A stretch of DNA of 35,210 bases from an uncultured Prevotella sp. GTDB taxonomy: Bacteria > Bacteroidota > Bacteroidia > Bacteroidales > Bacteroidaceae. The notes below the pieces were generated by a model. The model saw only the letters and a program-made list of their open reading frames with translations. It was not told the origin of the DNA and did not search any database. Within the stretch, counting starts at the first letter, position 1. Each line of letters begins with the position of its first letter. The translations under genes and the position numbers were made by a program. Of this stretch, positions 26,158 to 34,800 are shown piece after piece. The DNA lies in contig CALCVT010000097.1 of assembly GCA_937906495.1 (NCBI GenBank), forward strand, positions 1 to 35,210, read 5' to 3'.

Positions 26158-27388
26158 TTATATCTATATCAAACTGGTCGCCGTTAAGGGAAACGGTCAG
26201 CAGGCGTTGTTTCTTTTTCCAAGTCATCATTTCATAGCGCGGGGGAATGACCACCCGGTAATTACAGACATCGAGCAGACCCATGCGGTGGGTATGCATA
26301 AACACAAACCATTTGTAAAGCGGGCGCTTGCGTGAGTGGAGAATGCCCCTGTAGGTATAAGGCTCGATGAGATAGCCTGCAGGAACTTTTTTGCTTAGAG
26401 GCAGTTGTTGCTTAACAATTACCCACGTCAGTATAAAAGCCCAAAGGGTTACAAAGCACCATATAATGAATAAAAGCAAAGTAAACCGGATGATATGTTG
26501 TGCATCTAAAAAAGTTGCTAATGCAAACCCGGTACAGAAGCCAACAAAAGTTCCTGCCAGTAATTTCAAGGCAATGCCCCAAAAGGGACGTTTCCAGATG
26601 GCACATACTTTCCAGGTATGCGTATGATTTTCTTGAGTAATGGTCCAATCTGCAGCCTCCAGATTTTCCTGAAAAGGCATTCCGCAATGCCGGCAATACC
26701 GGGCACCGGGCACATTAGCGGTATAGCAGACAGGACATTCTTGGGTTGTTGTGGTGTCTTGCCCCTCATTTTGCTCCGGCTTTGCAGGCGTGGGTTTAGG
26801 TGTGGGTTTAGGCTGTTGCTCAGCATCGGACTTTGCAGGTGCGGGTTTAGGCTGCAAAGAAACTTCGGGGTGAGGAATTTTTGAATAAGCATCATTAGCT
26901 GCAGCCCGTGCTTGCTTGCATAACCTTTCAACTTCGTAGAGTTCAAACATTTTATGTTCAATAATCTTTACCAAGCGATTATAAGCGGCAACAGCATCGA
27001 CATATCTTTTCTCAGTTTCCCGGTGTTTGTCATGAGCCTCTTTATACGCCTTCGTGTTCGAAGCAAACGACTCCATACGCTGATGTTTTTGCTCCAAATC
27101 ACGCTCTAAGCTCTGCAAGTTGTTATAAGCCTTGAGTTTGTCTTCCTCTATCTGCGCACACTCTGCGGCCAAATCGTTATACGCTTTTTCCAGTTCTACA
27201 GCCCTTGCCAACAAGCATTCGTAAGCTTTTTTGTCAAGCTGTACTTGTTGCTCTTTGCCGTTCTTAGCTTCCTCATTATCCTCGCGCTTACCGAGGAACA
27301 TTTTACCCTTCACACGACTTGGACCTATTGAGAAAGTCACGTTTTGCTTGTTGTTTTCCGCAATGCTTTCTTGTTCTGTATTCATCAT
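26132..27388 (-). CDS. Coiled-coil / zinc-ribbon / two-TM / WG-like protein
   Basis: A 418-aa multi-domain protein of unknown function. Residues 45-170 form a long coiled coil (ELEKAYNDLAAECAQ, QRMESFASNTKAYKEAHDKH). Residues 178-205 are a KP/TP-rich linker, and 218-235 a zinc ribbon (C218, C221, C232, C235). Two TM helices follow (about 270-292 and 298-325), and 355-390 resemble one WG repeat (YKWFVFMHTHRMGLLDVCN, then VVIPPRYEMM). Both ends are probably cytoplasmic. The combination suggests a membrane receptor or scaffold for the adjacent actin-like ATPase, which it overlaps. That is inferred from context. Confidence 0.65.
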   Translation of the reverse strand: MMNTEQESIAENNKQNVTFSIGPSRVKGKMFLGKREDNEEAKNGKEQQVQLDKKAYECLLARAVELEKAYNDLAAECAQIEEDKLKAYNNLQSLERDLEQKHQRMESFASNTKAYKEAHDKHRETEKRYVDAVAAYNRLVKIIEHKMFELYEVERLCKQARAAANDAYSKIPHPEVSLQPKPAPAKSDAEQQPKPTPKPTPAKPEQNEGQDTTTTQECPVCYTANVPGARYCRHCGMPFQENLEAADWTITQENHTHTWKVCAIWKRPFWGIALKLLAGTFVGFCTGFALATFLDAQHIIRFTLLLFIIWCFVTLWAFILTWVIVKQQLPLSKKVPAGYLIEPYTYRGILHSRKRPLYKWFVFMHTHRMGLLDVCNYRVVIPPRYEMMTWKKKQRLLTVSLNGDQFDIDINGKFVDEQ

Positions 27389-27456
27389 TTAAATTACTCC
27401 TTCAGACTACAAAAGGTCAATTAATTACGCCTTTAAACCTGTCTGCCTCCGCTTGT

Positions 27457-27768
27457 TCAGCGTCCAAACCAGGCTTTTATTTTATGCTGCCACTTCGCTG
27501 CCTTTAAACGCTCAACTTCCTCTTTCAGGCGTTCTATTTCTTGTTGCTGGTTGTCGGCAGTTTGATAATATTGCAAGTTGTTGTCGACAGATACTACTTG
27601 CTTCTCCTGCTGTGTTAAGGCTGCGTTTATCAACACGTGTAGGGCATAGGTTGATACTCCTTGCTGCTTAAACCTTTGCTGCAGCTGGTGGTATTGCTCG
27701 TCCACTCGATGCTGACTCACAGCCATTTGTATATCGGCCAATAAAGCACGTACAGATTTTTCCTGCAT
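27457..27768 (-). CDS. Small coiled-coil protein
   Basis: A 103-aa protein without signal peptide. The N-terminal half is helical (SVRALLADIQMAVSQHRVDEQYHQLQQRF), the C-terminal half a heptad coiled coil (QQEIERLKEEVERLKAAKW) ending in basic KIKAWFGR. No domain recognised. The ATG at 27768 is preferred to a GTG one codon upstream. It follows the 320-aa gene by 11 bp (8 bp if the GTG is used). Possibly an adaptor for one of the neighbouring coiled-coil proteins. Confidence 0.6.
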   Translation of the reverse strand: MQEKSVRALLADIQMAVSQHRVDEQYHQLQQRFKQQGVSTYALHVLINAALTQQEKQVVSVDNNLQYYQTADNQQQEIERLKEEVERLKAAKWQHKIKAWFGR

Positions 27769-27779
27769 CACACATTAAA

Positions 27780-28742
27780 TTATTGAAGTTCGATAATCGG
27801 GTGGCTCATCAGTACCCACTCCGCCCGGCTTACAGCCAAATCATTACACAGCAACATGCCCGGAGAATGACAGACGGCCCACTCAGGCGATTGGGTGGCA
27901 CGTATCATGATGCGGCAACAGTTTCCAAACATGTTTTTGGCCTGATTGATGAGTTCGGCGCCGCGAAAGTTGTCCAAACGGTCTAAGTTGGGTATCAAAG
28001 TGGCTGTATCAGCAGCAACATGGGGTTCGATGCGAAAAACGGAGTTGCGCTGTTGCACATCGTCGCTTGTGGTGTAGAAAACCGGACGGCCGGATACTTG
28101 GTGCAACTCCCAGCTATCAACATACTTCGTTTTGTTTGCCTGCATGTCGGCCTGTGCATCGTTGTAGTCAAAACTTTGTTTCGTGTCGTACACTTCGTAC
28201 AGAAAACCGGGCAGCAGTTCCTTATAATGGCGATAGCCTTCGAGTTGCAACTCCTGTTGCTCGTTGGGAAAGGGCTGTCCGTTGCGAAAGACCTTGAAAC
28301 TTAGCATACTTCCTGCCTGCCAGCAGGGCTGCAGAGCTTCGAGCACATCGAGTACAGCCACACCGGGTATTTCGCTCTCTACCACGGCAAAACATCCCTT
28401 TTCGACGCAAATCAATGCCAGTTTGAACTCGTTTCCGGGTTTGTCCTGAAAACAGAGAATGAGGTGTCGGCCCACTTCAATCCCGGCTACCGACAAGGGG
28501 CTGGCCGATTGTCGGACTGAAGGTTGCGAGTAAATGTGGATGTTCTGCCCCATCGTCAGAATGCGGCTGCGGGCTTCGGCCTCGCTCAAGCCATACTTGG
28601 CACACTCCCGGAGGAGTGTGTCAAGTTGTTGGTCTGTGAGCTTGGTTTGGTCAACCATCAACGTACGGGTGCGTTGATTGACCTGCACGCGCTCTACGAT
28701 GTTCTGCAGAATATATCGTTGCAAATAATCGTCAGTGTTCAT
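27780..28742 (-). CDS. Unknown 320-aa protein of the ATPase operon
   Basis: A soluble protein, no signal or TM. The N-terminus (residues 1-65, QQLDTLLRECAKYGLSEAEARSRILTMG) is a helical region similar to small effector-associated domains: compact, helical, at the protein start. The rest is beta-rich (IEVGRHLILCFQDKPGNEFKLALICVEKG; SMLSFKVFRNGQPFPNEQQEL) and ends with a region of Arg/Trp-containing strands. No catalytic motif found. Its start overlaps the stop of the protease lipoprotein gene by 11 bp, so they are translationally coupled. Likely an accessory or regulatory subunit. Confidence 0.6.
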   Translation of the reverse strand: MNTDDYLQRYILQNIVERVQVNQRTRTLMVDQTKLTDQQLDTLLRECAKYGLSEAEARSRILTMGQNIHIYSQPSVRQSASPLSVAGIEVGRHLILCFQDKPGNEFKLALICVEKGCFAVVESEIPGVAVLDVLEALQPCWQAGSMLSFKVFRNGQPFPNEQQELQLEGYRHYKELLPGFLYEVYDTKQSFDYNDAQADMQANKTKYVDSWELHQVSGRPVFYTTSDDVQQRNSVFRIEPHVAADTATLIPNLDRLDNFRGAELINQAKNMFGNCCRIMIRATQSPEWAVCHSPGMLLCNDLAVSRAEWVLMSHPIIELQ

Positions 28743-29853
28743 ACTTAATTTGTGCTTCTTCCAAAATACGACGGATGGTCAATGCATCGACAGCATAGGC
28801 AATGCCTTCAGCGCGTTGAATAGAACCGGTCATCAATGAAAGGGTTTTATTTAATCGAATCGACTGGTTGATGCCCACTACCTGACCATATTTATTAACG
28901 AGCGGGCCGCCACTATCACCATTATTGACCGGGCAGGAATGGGTGATATAACTGTACATATTTCCAGCGTTATCCTGAACATTGTTGTAGTTACTCAAGT
29001 TTCCACCCGAAAAGTTAGCTATTTCGCCTACCGGGCAACCCAATTTCCACACCGCAATGCCTTCTGCTTGCTTTTCCTTTACCAAAGGCATGTACGGAGT
29101 TTTCTCGCCTTGCCTTAACTTCAGTTGGAAAATGGTGAAGTCTATCTTGCTGTCACTTGACGTTACATACACCTGTTCAACTTCACGATGATTCAGTCGG
29201 TCGAGCGTACCGTCTTCACCGAAAAAGACGCATACGGCATTCCCATAATTACTTGGTGAAAGCACATGATTATTAGTTAAAGCCAAGCCTAATTCGTTAA
29301 TCAAAAAGCCTGTTCCGGTACCATCGGGGGTAATAATCTGAAAGGTTGCCGGCTTCATGTAAGCCAACAGTTCCTCCGGGGTCTTAGGTTCGGGAATGGT
29401 ATCGGGCTTTACAGCAACATATGCTTTAAAAACCTCGACCGAATCCTTGCAGTTACCCATATCCAAATCAGCCGGAGTTCCAAATTCCTTGAGCATTTTA
29501 CCTTGGATAGACATTACTTCGTTACCCAAACGGACATAGGCTTTAATTTTTTTAGGCACGCCATCGTACTCCTCTTTGGGGGTGTTACTGCCCTTGTCAC
29601 GCACAAGTTTTACACGTTTGCCTACTACGTGCTGCTTCAGGTATTCCATGGTTTGGTCACTGCCCTTTATACCCAGGAGCTGCACATGCAAGCCATTGCT
29701 CAACTCGATGGTGCGGCTATCAACCACCTTCACCACCTTCGATTTATAGCCGTTGGGCTTAAACGCGTCATTCTTACAACTTGTTGCCACGATGGCCAGC
29801 AAAACGCACATGCCTGCTATAGCCATTGATTGGAGCGGTTTTATTTTCATCAT
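28732..29853 (-). CDS. Lipoprotein with degenerate SNase-like and trypsin-like domains
   Basis: A 373-aa lipoprotein. The lipobox VATSC has Cys26. Residues 38-135 follow the staphylococcal-nuclease (OB-fold) pattern: KVVKVVDSRTIELSNGLHVQ, then LLGI, VVGKRVKLV and KKIKAYVRLG. The usual VDGDT Asp and RL.G Arg are replaced by S and Q, so it is probably catalytically dead and used for binding. Residues 170-360 form a trypsin-like serine protease with H196 (TNNHVLS), D238 (KIDFTIF) and S314 (NNGDSGGPLV). It would act outside the cytoplasm. Its place between the large ATPase and zinc-ribbon ATPase genes suggests it cleaves a partner or target when the complex is triggered; that is inference. Confidence 0.75.
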   Translation of the reverse strand: MMKIKPLQSMAIAGMCVLLAIVATSCKNDAFKPNGYKSKVVKVVDSRTIELSNGLHVQLLGIKGSDQTMEYLKQHVVGKRVKLVRDKGSNTPKEEYDGVPKKIKAYVRLGNEVMSIQGKMLKEFGTPADLDMGNCKDSVEVFKAYVAVKPDTIPEPKTPEELLAYMKPATFQIITPDGTGTGFLINELGLALTNNHVLSPSNYGNAVCVFFGEDGTLDRLNHREVEQVYVTSSDSKIDFTIFQLKLRQGEKTPYMPLVKEKQAEGIAVWKLGCPVGEIANFSGGNLSNYNNVQDNAGNMYSYITHSCPVNNGDSGGPLVNKYGQVVGINQSIRLNKTLSLMTGSIQRAEGIAYAVDALTIRRILEEAQIKYEH

Positions 29854-29868
29854 TTTTAAAGGGTTACG

Positions 29869-30633
29869 TTATACATATCGTAAGCTGATTTTAGAGCTTA
29901 TCACCCATTTGCCCTGCTGCAGCACCAAACGTCCGGGAGCGGTTGTTTCGATACGCTGCAAGGCATAAGGCGGATTGTTTTCGAACGCATAGGTCTGGCT
30001 CGGAACCATGCTGCCCCCTTGCGCCACAAATTCGGTTTTAGCCTCAGCCGTCAGGTCGAATGTGGCCTCGGTAGCCGAGTGCAGGGTGATGCAATAAAAG
30101 GCGCGATACGAACTCGAACTGCAACTTTTAACATCAAAGCCTGCCGGCGGCGTTAAATCGGCCTGCCGTGCATAGCAGCGATGGGGATAGGCTGCCACCG
30201 ATGCCGCTGCGGTTTGCTGCCGCTCCTGCACCTTGGCCTGCAGCCATTGCAACTGTTGCTCAATGACAGCCAGCCGGTCCGACAGCCCTTGCTCCATATT
30301 TTGGAGTTGCAATTGCATGGCGGCCAGTTTTGCCTCAACTTGCCGGTTTCCTTCGGCCTGCACTGTTTGCTGCTTTTGCAAGGCAGCAAGCAGTTGCCTT
30401 CCCGCTTCATTCTTCGGCTGATAAGTAGGAGAAGACTGCGAAGTTCCCGGTTGCCCGGCAGCCTGGGGATTCGGGCTGCCCGCACGCATAGCCGCCTCCT
30501 GAACCTGCTGTAGGGCTTTGTTCAAGAACGCAGCGATGTTTTTTCGGGCTTGCTGATTATTCCACAAGAATAAAAAGACTCCGGGAACTAATAGAATGAA
30601 GAGAAGAATGAGATAAAATAAAAAGTCCTCCAT
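29869..30633 (-). CDS. Single-TM coiled-coil protein with beta-rich C-terminal domain
   Basis: A 254-aa protein. TM helix 5-25 (FLFYLILLFILLVPGVFLFLW), then a cytoplasmic helix, a Pro/Ser/Gln-rich linker (50-75), a coiled coil (about 80-145, QLQNMEQGLSDRLAVIEQQLQW), and a beta domain (155-254) ending in GRLVLQQGKWVISSKISLRYV. The C-terminal domain resembles in order and length that of the adjacent 400-aa protein, suggesting related subunits. No enzymatic motif. It follows that gene by 22 bp. Confidence 0.65.
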   Translation of the reverse strand: MEDFLFYLILLFILLVPGVFLFLWNNQQARKNIAAFLNKALQQVQEAAMRAGSPNPQAAGQPGTSQSSPTYQPKNEAGRQLLAALQKQQTVQAEGNRQVEAKLAAMQLQLQNMEQGLSDRLAVIEQQLQWLQAKVQERQQTAAASVAAYPHRCYARQADLTPPAGFDVKSCSSSSYRAFYCITLHSATEATFDLTAEAKTEFVAQGGSMVPSQTYAFENNPPYALQRIETTAPGRLVLQQGKWVISSKISLRYV

Positions 30634-30655
30634 TAAACTGAATGTTTAGAGATGA

Positions 30656-31858
30656 CTATTGATAGTGAAGGATGATGGGCTCAACCACCACATAACAGTT
30701 TCCATCCTGACGGAGTTTACTGGGAGTGACTTTGTCAAGCTGCGTCGGACTTGCCGTATTTCCTGCAATTACAATACATCCGTCGTAGGTGTTCAGGGTT
30801 GAAAGAATTCCCTGGCGGGCTTCATCCTTCAGGGTAAAACGAATGTCATTTCCTTTTTTGACAACGCGGATAATGGAACTGGAATTTTCGGACGTCAAGA
30901 AACAACGCTTATCACTAACGTACCTTACCTTATCAAACACTTCTTCGGGTGTAGGTTGAGGGGAAGGTGGTGTAGGAGGCAAAGGCTGAACATGCTGCTG
31001 TTGTTGCGGTACATGCTGCTGTTGCGGTACATGCTGCTGTTGTTGCTGAACATGCATTGACTGAATACCTTGCTGCAAGAATTCTACCTGCTGCTTCAAT
31101 GCTCCAAGTTCAGCAAGAATCTGTTGATATTCCGGATTGCGATTAGACGAAACAAAGGGCTGAGGCTGCTGCATACTTGCTGCACTCGGTGACGGAACCT
31201 GTTGCGCTTTTGGCAACTGGCTCTTACCTTTACGCACAAACTGTAGGATTAAGAGAATCAGCAGCAGCAGCGTATTAAACGCTACCAGTACGTTCGAAGA
31301 TTTGGGTTTTTCAACTTGATCACCGTTAGGTTTACCTACATTGTTATTTCCATCACCGCCAAGCGTAGGATTTGATTCTACGGCTAAAGAAACTTTTTCT
31401 ATCTTTGTGGTATCAGGAACATAACCTTTATTTCCTTCTTTCTTGGTTCCCAAAAAACACAATGTTGCTTTGAAAGCTGTGTCCTTGACTTCTGTAAGAT
31501 CTAACATCAAAGATCGGTATATATTACAAACAACTTTTGCTGGATGTTCAGGCTGATATTCATTATATTTATCTTCGAAATATTGATTACCTTCATTATC
31601 TGCACCACCAAACTGCGTCTCCGTTACTTCATCATAATCCCCATACAAGGGATAGGTTATTTCACAAGCATCGGCTATAGCCCACATGGGGATTATCGTC
31701 CCGAGATACTCTTTCTTGATGGTAAAGGTGTTTGAATTCTTATCGTATGTACCATACGTTGTGTCTGCTGCACACCCCTCCGTGCCTTGGGCACACACCT
31801 CGCTGAGGAGGTGTGCACCCAACACGAAGAGCATGCATAAAAATGCTATTCGCTTCAT
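30656..31858 (-). CDS. Secreted/TM Gln-rich protein with beta-rich C-terminal domain
   Basis: A 400-aa protein. Signal peptide 1-24 (MKRIAFLCMLFVLGAHLLSEVCA), periplasmic domain (30-180), a TM helix (about 188-208, NVLVAFNTLLLLILLILQFV), a Gln/Pro-rich stretch (265-305) with QHVPQQQQ-type repeats, and a cytoplasmic C-terminal domain (315-400, VFDKVRYVSDKRCFLTSENS; IRFTLKDEARQGIL; NCYVVVEPIILHYQ). It is the counterpart of the 254-aa protein next to it. Start at 31858 was chosen for the signal; the stop of the large ATPase gene lies 7 bp upstream. Probably a signal-transducing link between periplasm and cytoplasm. Confidence 0.65.
   Translation of the reverse strand: MKRIAFLCMLFVLGAHLLSEVCAQGTEGCAADTTYGTYDKNSNTFTIKKEYLGTIIPMWAIADACEITYPLYGDYDEVTETQFGGADNEGNQYFEDKYNEYQPEHPAKVVCNIYRSLMLDLTEVKDTAFKATLCFLGTKKEGNKGYVPDTTKIEKVSLAVESNPTLGGDGNNNVGKPNGDQVEKPKSSNVLVAFNTLLLLILLILQFVRKGKSQLPKAQQVPSPSAASMQQPQPFVSSNRNPEYQQILAELGALKQQVEFLQQGIQSMHVQQQQQHVPQQQHVPQQQQHVQPLPPTPPSPQPTPEEVFDKVRYVSDKRCFLTSENSSSIIRVVKKGNDIRFTLKDEARQGILSTLNTYDGCIVIAGNTASPTQLDKVTPSKLRQDGNCYVVVEPIILHYQ
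30990..31049 (-). repeat. In-frame CTG/TTG-rich tandem repeat
   Basis: Three units of 21, 18 and 21 bp beginning ACATGCTGCTGTTG (30990-31010, 31011-31028, 31029-31049). On the coding strand they give QHVPQQQQ-like peptide repeats. All unit lengths are multiples of three, so copy-number change keeps the frame. Confidence 0.8.
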
Positions 31859-31865
31859 GGTTGAA

Positions 31866-34800
31866 CTATTGATAGGATTGGTAATTCTTAGAAACTTCGT
31901 ACAGGGCATGCTTCAACGGCCAGAAGAAGAGGGTTTCGGTGACATTGACCTGAGCATGTCCCGCAGCCATACCGCTATAGTTATTGTAGCTGGCCTCGGC
32001 CTTATTCTTCAAGTCATCGAGCAAGCTGTCGCAAATGGTCAGCGCAAACTTGCTATGCAGGTAATTACGGAACTCCTGACTGCCCCTTATCAAATCGATA
32101 AAGTGCTCGTATTCCACCAGCACGGCCTTTCGCACTTCATCCTTGCTCACATCGGCGTAAGTAAGCGTCTGCTCGGTATCAAAGCCGTAGTCATTGACAT
32201 TCTGCGGGTTCGAAGCGACAAAGCCGGCTGCCAGACCCGTTACTGCCAGAGCACCATTGGCTGTCATCTCTTTGGCTGCTCCCGGACGCTTTACGCAAAA
32301 TGTTTTCGGAAATTCCTGGTCGTCGGTAACGGTAAAGAGTTGCAGCAGAATCCGGGTCAGTTCGGTCAATTCGGCATCCTGAGGGGCTATCAGGCGGGTG
32401 TACTTGCTACCCATACCAGTAAACGAGAGCACCTCGGGAATGGGCAGTTTCTTCTTCTTCAGGATGCGTGCCACGTTGTAGATAACCGCCGCGTAATGCA
32501 CAAAGATTAAACTGAATAAGTTCTTTTGTTCAGCGATTTTGGCCTCGGTATTGAAGGTTTTGTCATTCTTGAATAAGTAACCCATTATATCGGCCGAATT
32601 CTTTGCTATTTGGTCGGCAAATGTTTTATAGGCACTTTGGCTGGCTAAATCGATGCCGGAACCTGTGACCATGCCATCCATATACGATTTAAATCCGTTG
32701 TCGCAATTGGTGCGCAATGCCGCTCCGCCGGCGGCCACGCTGAACCCATCGCCCCAAAGGTCGTTCGCGGCAAACTTGGTCGAGGTGAAATAGGTTGCTA
32801 CAATCGTACCACCATTTTTTACGACATACAAAATATCAGAGGTACCGCCACCGATATCAATGTTCATAAAGCTACTGCCCATCACGGTACTTGCCATGGC
32901 ATGATAGGGAGCCAACGATTCGCTATCTACCACTAAGTAACGCTTGATGACTGTACCTCCGGCATCTACCTCATCCTCATAAGGAAGATGCAAGGCAGCA
33001 AAAGCTTCTTGCCAGCAATTTATTAATTGATTCTTTACCGTTGCCAACATTACCTCGGGGAAGGTAATGTAAACGGTGCCGGGCAAGCCATGGCCTTCGA
33101 GCAGACTCTTGGACTTAATCATCCAAAGCAACGACTTGAAATAATTGATGATGCGGTTCTTGTAAGGGATGGACGCCGGGTCGGTTTCAAAAGCCCACTT
33201 CAGATTGGTATCGTAGGTCCAGTCATCCACACCGACATATTGCTCGGACAGGAAGTTAAATCCGGGCGAGATATGGCCGAACAAACGGGGATTGGGAATG
33301 GTAGCAAAATTCTTCACCTCACAGGTCGTGGTGCGCATGGGGAAAGCAAACTTGCTGTTGCCTTGCCCGATTACGCCGGGCACATACTCTCTGGGATATT
33401 GGGTAGCCATTACATTGGACAATAGCTCAGCGTCGATTGCTGCAGCTGAGTAATCGCTGCTGGCGCTCAAGAAGGTGACCATGCTGCTGATGCTAAAGGG
33501 CTCAGGTGTATGCCCGGGAGACATCACGGCAATGTGCGTGTTCGATGTACCAAAGTCTACAGCAGCCTTCATGCCTGCCCCGGCTGCTTTTACCTGATAG
33601 TCAGGTTGGTAGAAGCGAGGTAAAATCAATCCTTTGGCCTTTACGTTTTCTTTTGTATCGTTAATACAAACGGCTACATAATCGAAGGCCTGATCTACCT
33701 CGTAATAGGTAGTCGACAAAATTGTTTGGTTAGATGTACGGAGGGTTGAATGGACATCTACCGGTTGCTGGGAGGTGGTATCGTATGCCGTAAACTCCAA
33801 CGCAATATCGTTGGCATACAAGGCCACGGCATACTGGTTATGCTGAGGGTCGTCGGTACAGCGGTAGAAGGGGAAGATGCCCACTTCAAACTGTCCTTGC
33901 TGGCTCACAATGTCTGACGCTGCATATACCTTGCGCAATTCGATGAAAGAATGATGGGTGGCACCCGGTGCCTGATGCGATACGGGAATGCGCAGTGTGA
34001 CCTGCATGCCCTCTGCTCCACAAGGTTCCAGGCTGAGCAGTTTCAAGGCCTTTCCGCCGCCCTGATGTCCTACAATATTCTCTAAATCGGAGATATTGAA
34101 AAAGTCAAAAAAGCGTGACTTGAGCGGCAGCAAGTAGCGCGAGTTGCCATCAAAGGCCGTCAGGAAGCGCTTGCTGTCGATGGCGTAAGGCAAGCGAATC
34201 AGTTTGTCTTCCAAAAAGTCCTTGGCTGTCAGGAAGGGATATTGGATGCCCATACCACCGGGCAGACTGCGCAGGTGCAAAGCATCAGTCAGCGCGGCCT
34301 CATGAATTTGGCAGGTAGCCGGGTTCCAAGGCGTATCGCCCACATACTTAGCTCCGGGTATGCCGCCTTCGTTGAGCACCAACGGGGTTTGCAACACCAC
34401 AGCCGCACCCTCATAGGTGTAGTTCTTGTAGCGGTCCGATGTGCATTCTATCTGGTAGTCGCTGGTGGTCAAACTCACGGGTTCGTAAGCCAAAGGTACC
34501 GTCCCGTTATGAATGGTGACCTGTGTTCCTTTTACATCTTGAAGAGGTGTATACCATGTCAGGAACTGAGCGGGACGTTCAGGAATGCTCAAACTATTTA
34601 ATTGCATGGCATGCGGAGGCAGACCGGCACCTAACAAAGCGCTCAACGTATCTGTAAAATCACGAGCAGCAAAACCGCCTGAATAAGCCAGATAGGTACT
34701 TAATACCCAATCTTTGAATTTTGGAGCGCGTGCTGCAAAGGCATGTACGCCCCCGTCGAACATGGCAGAACCATCAAGGCGGTTAAATGTCCATCCACAT

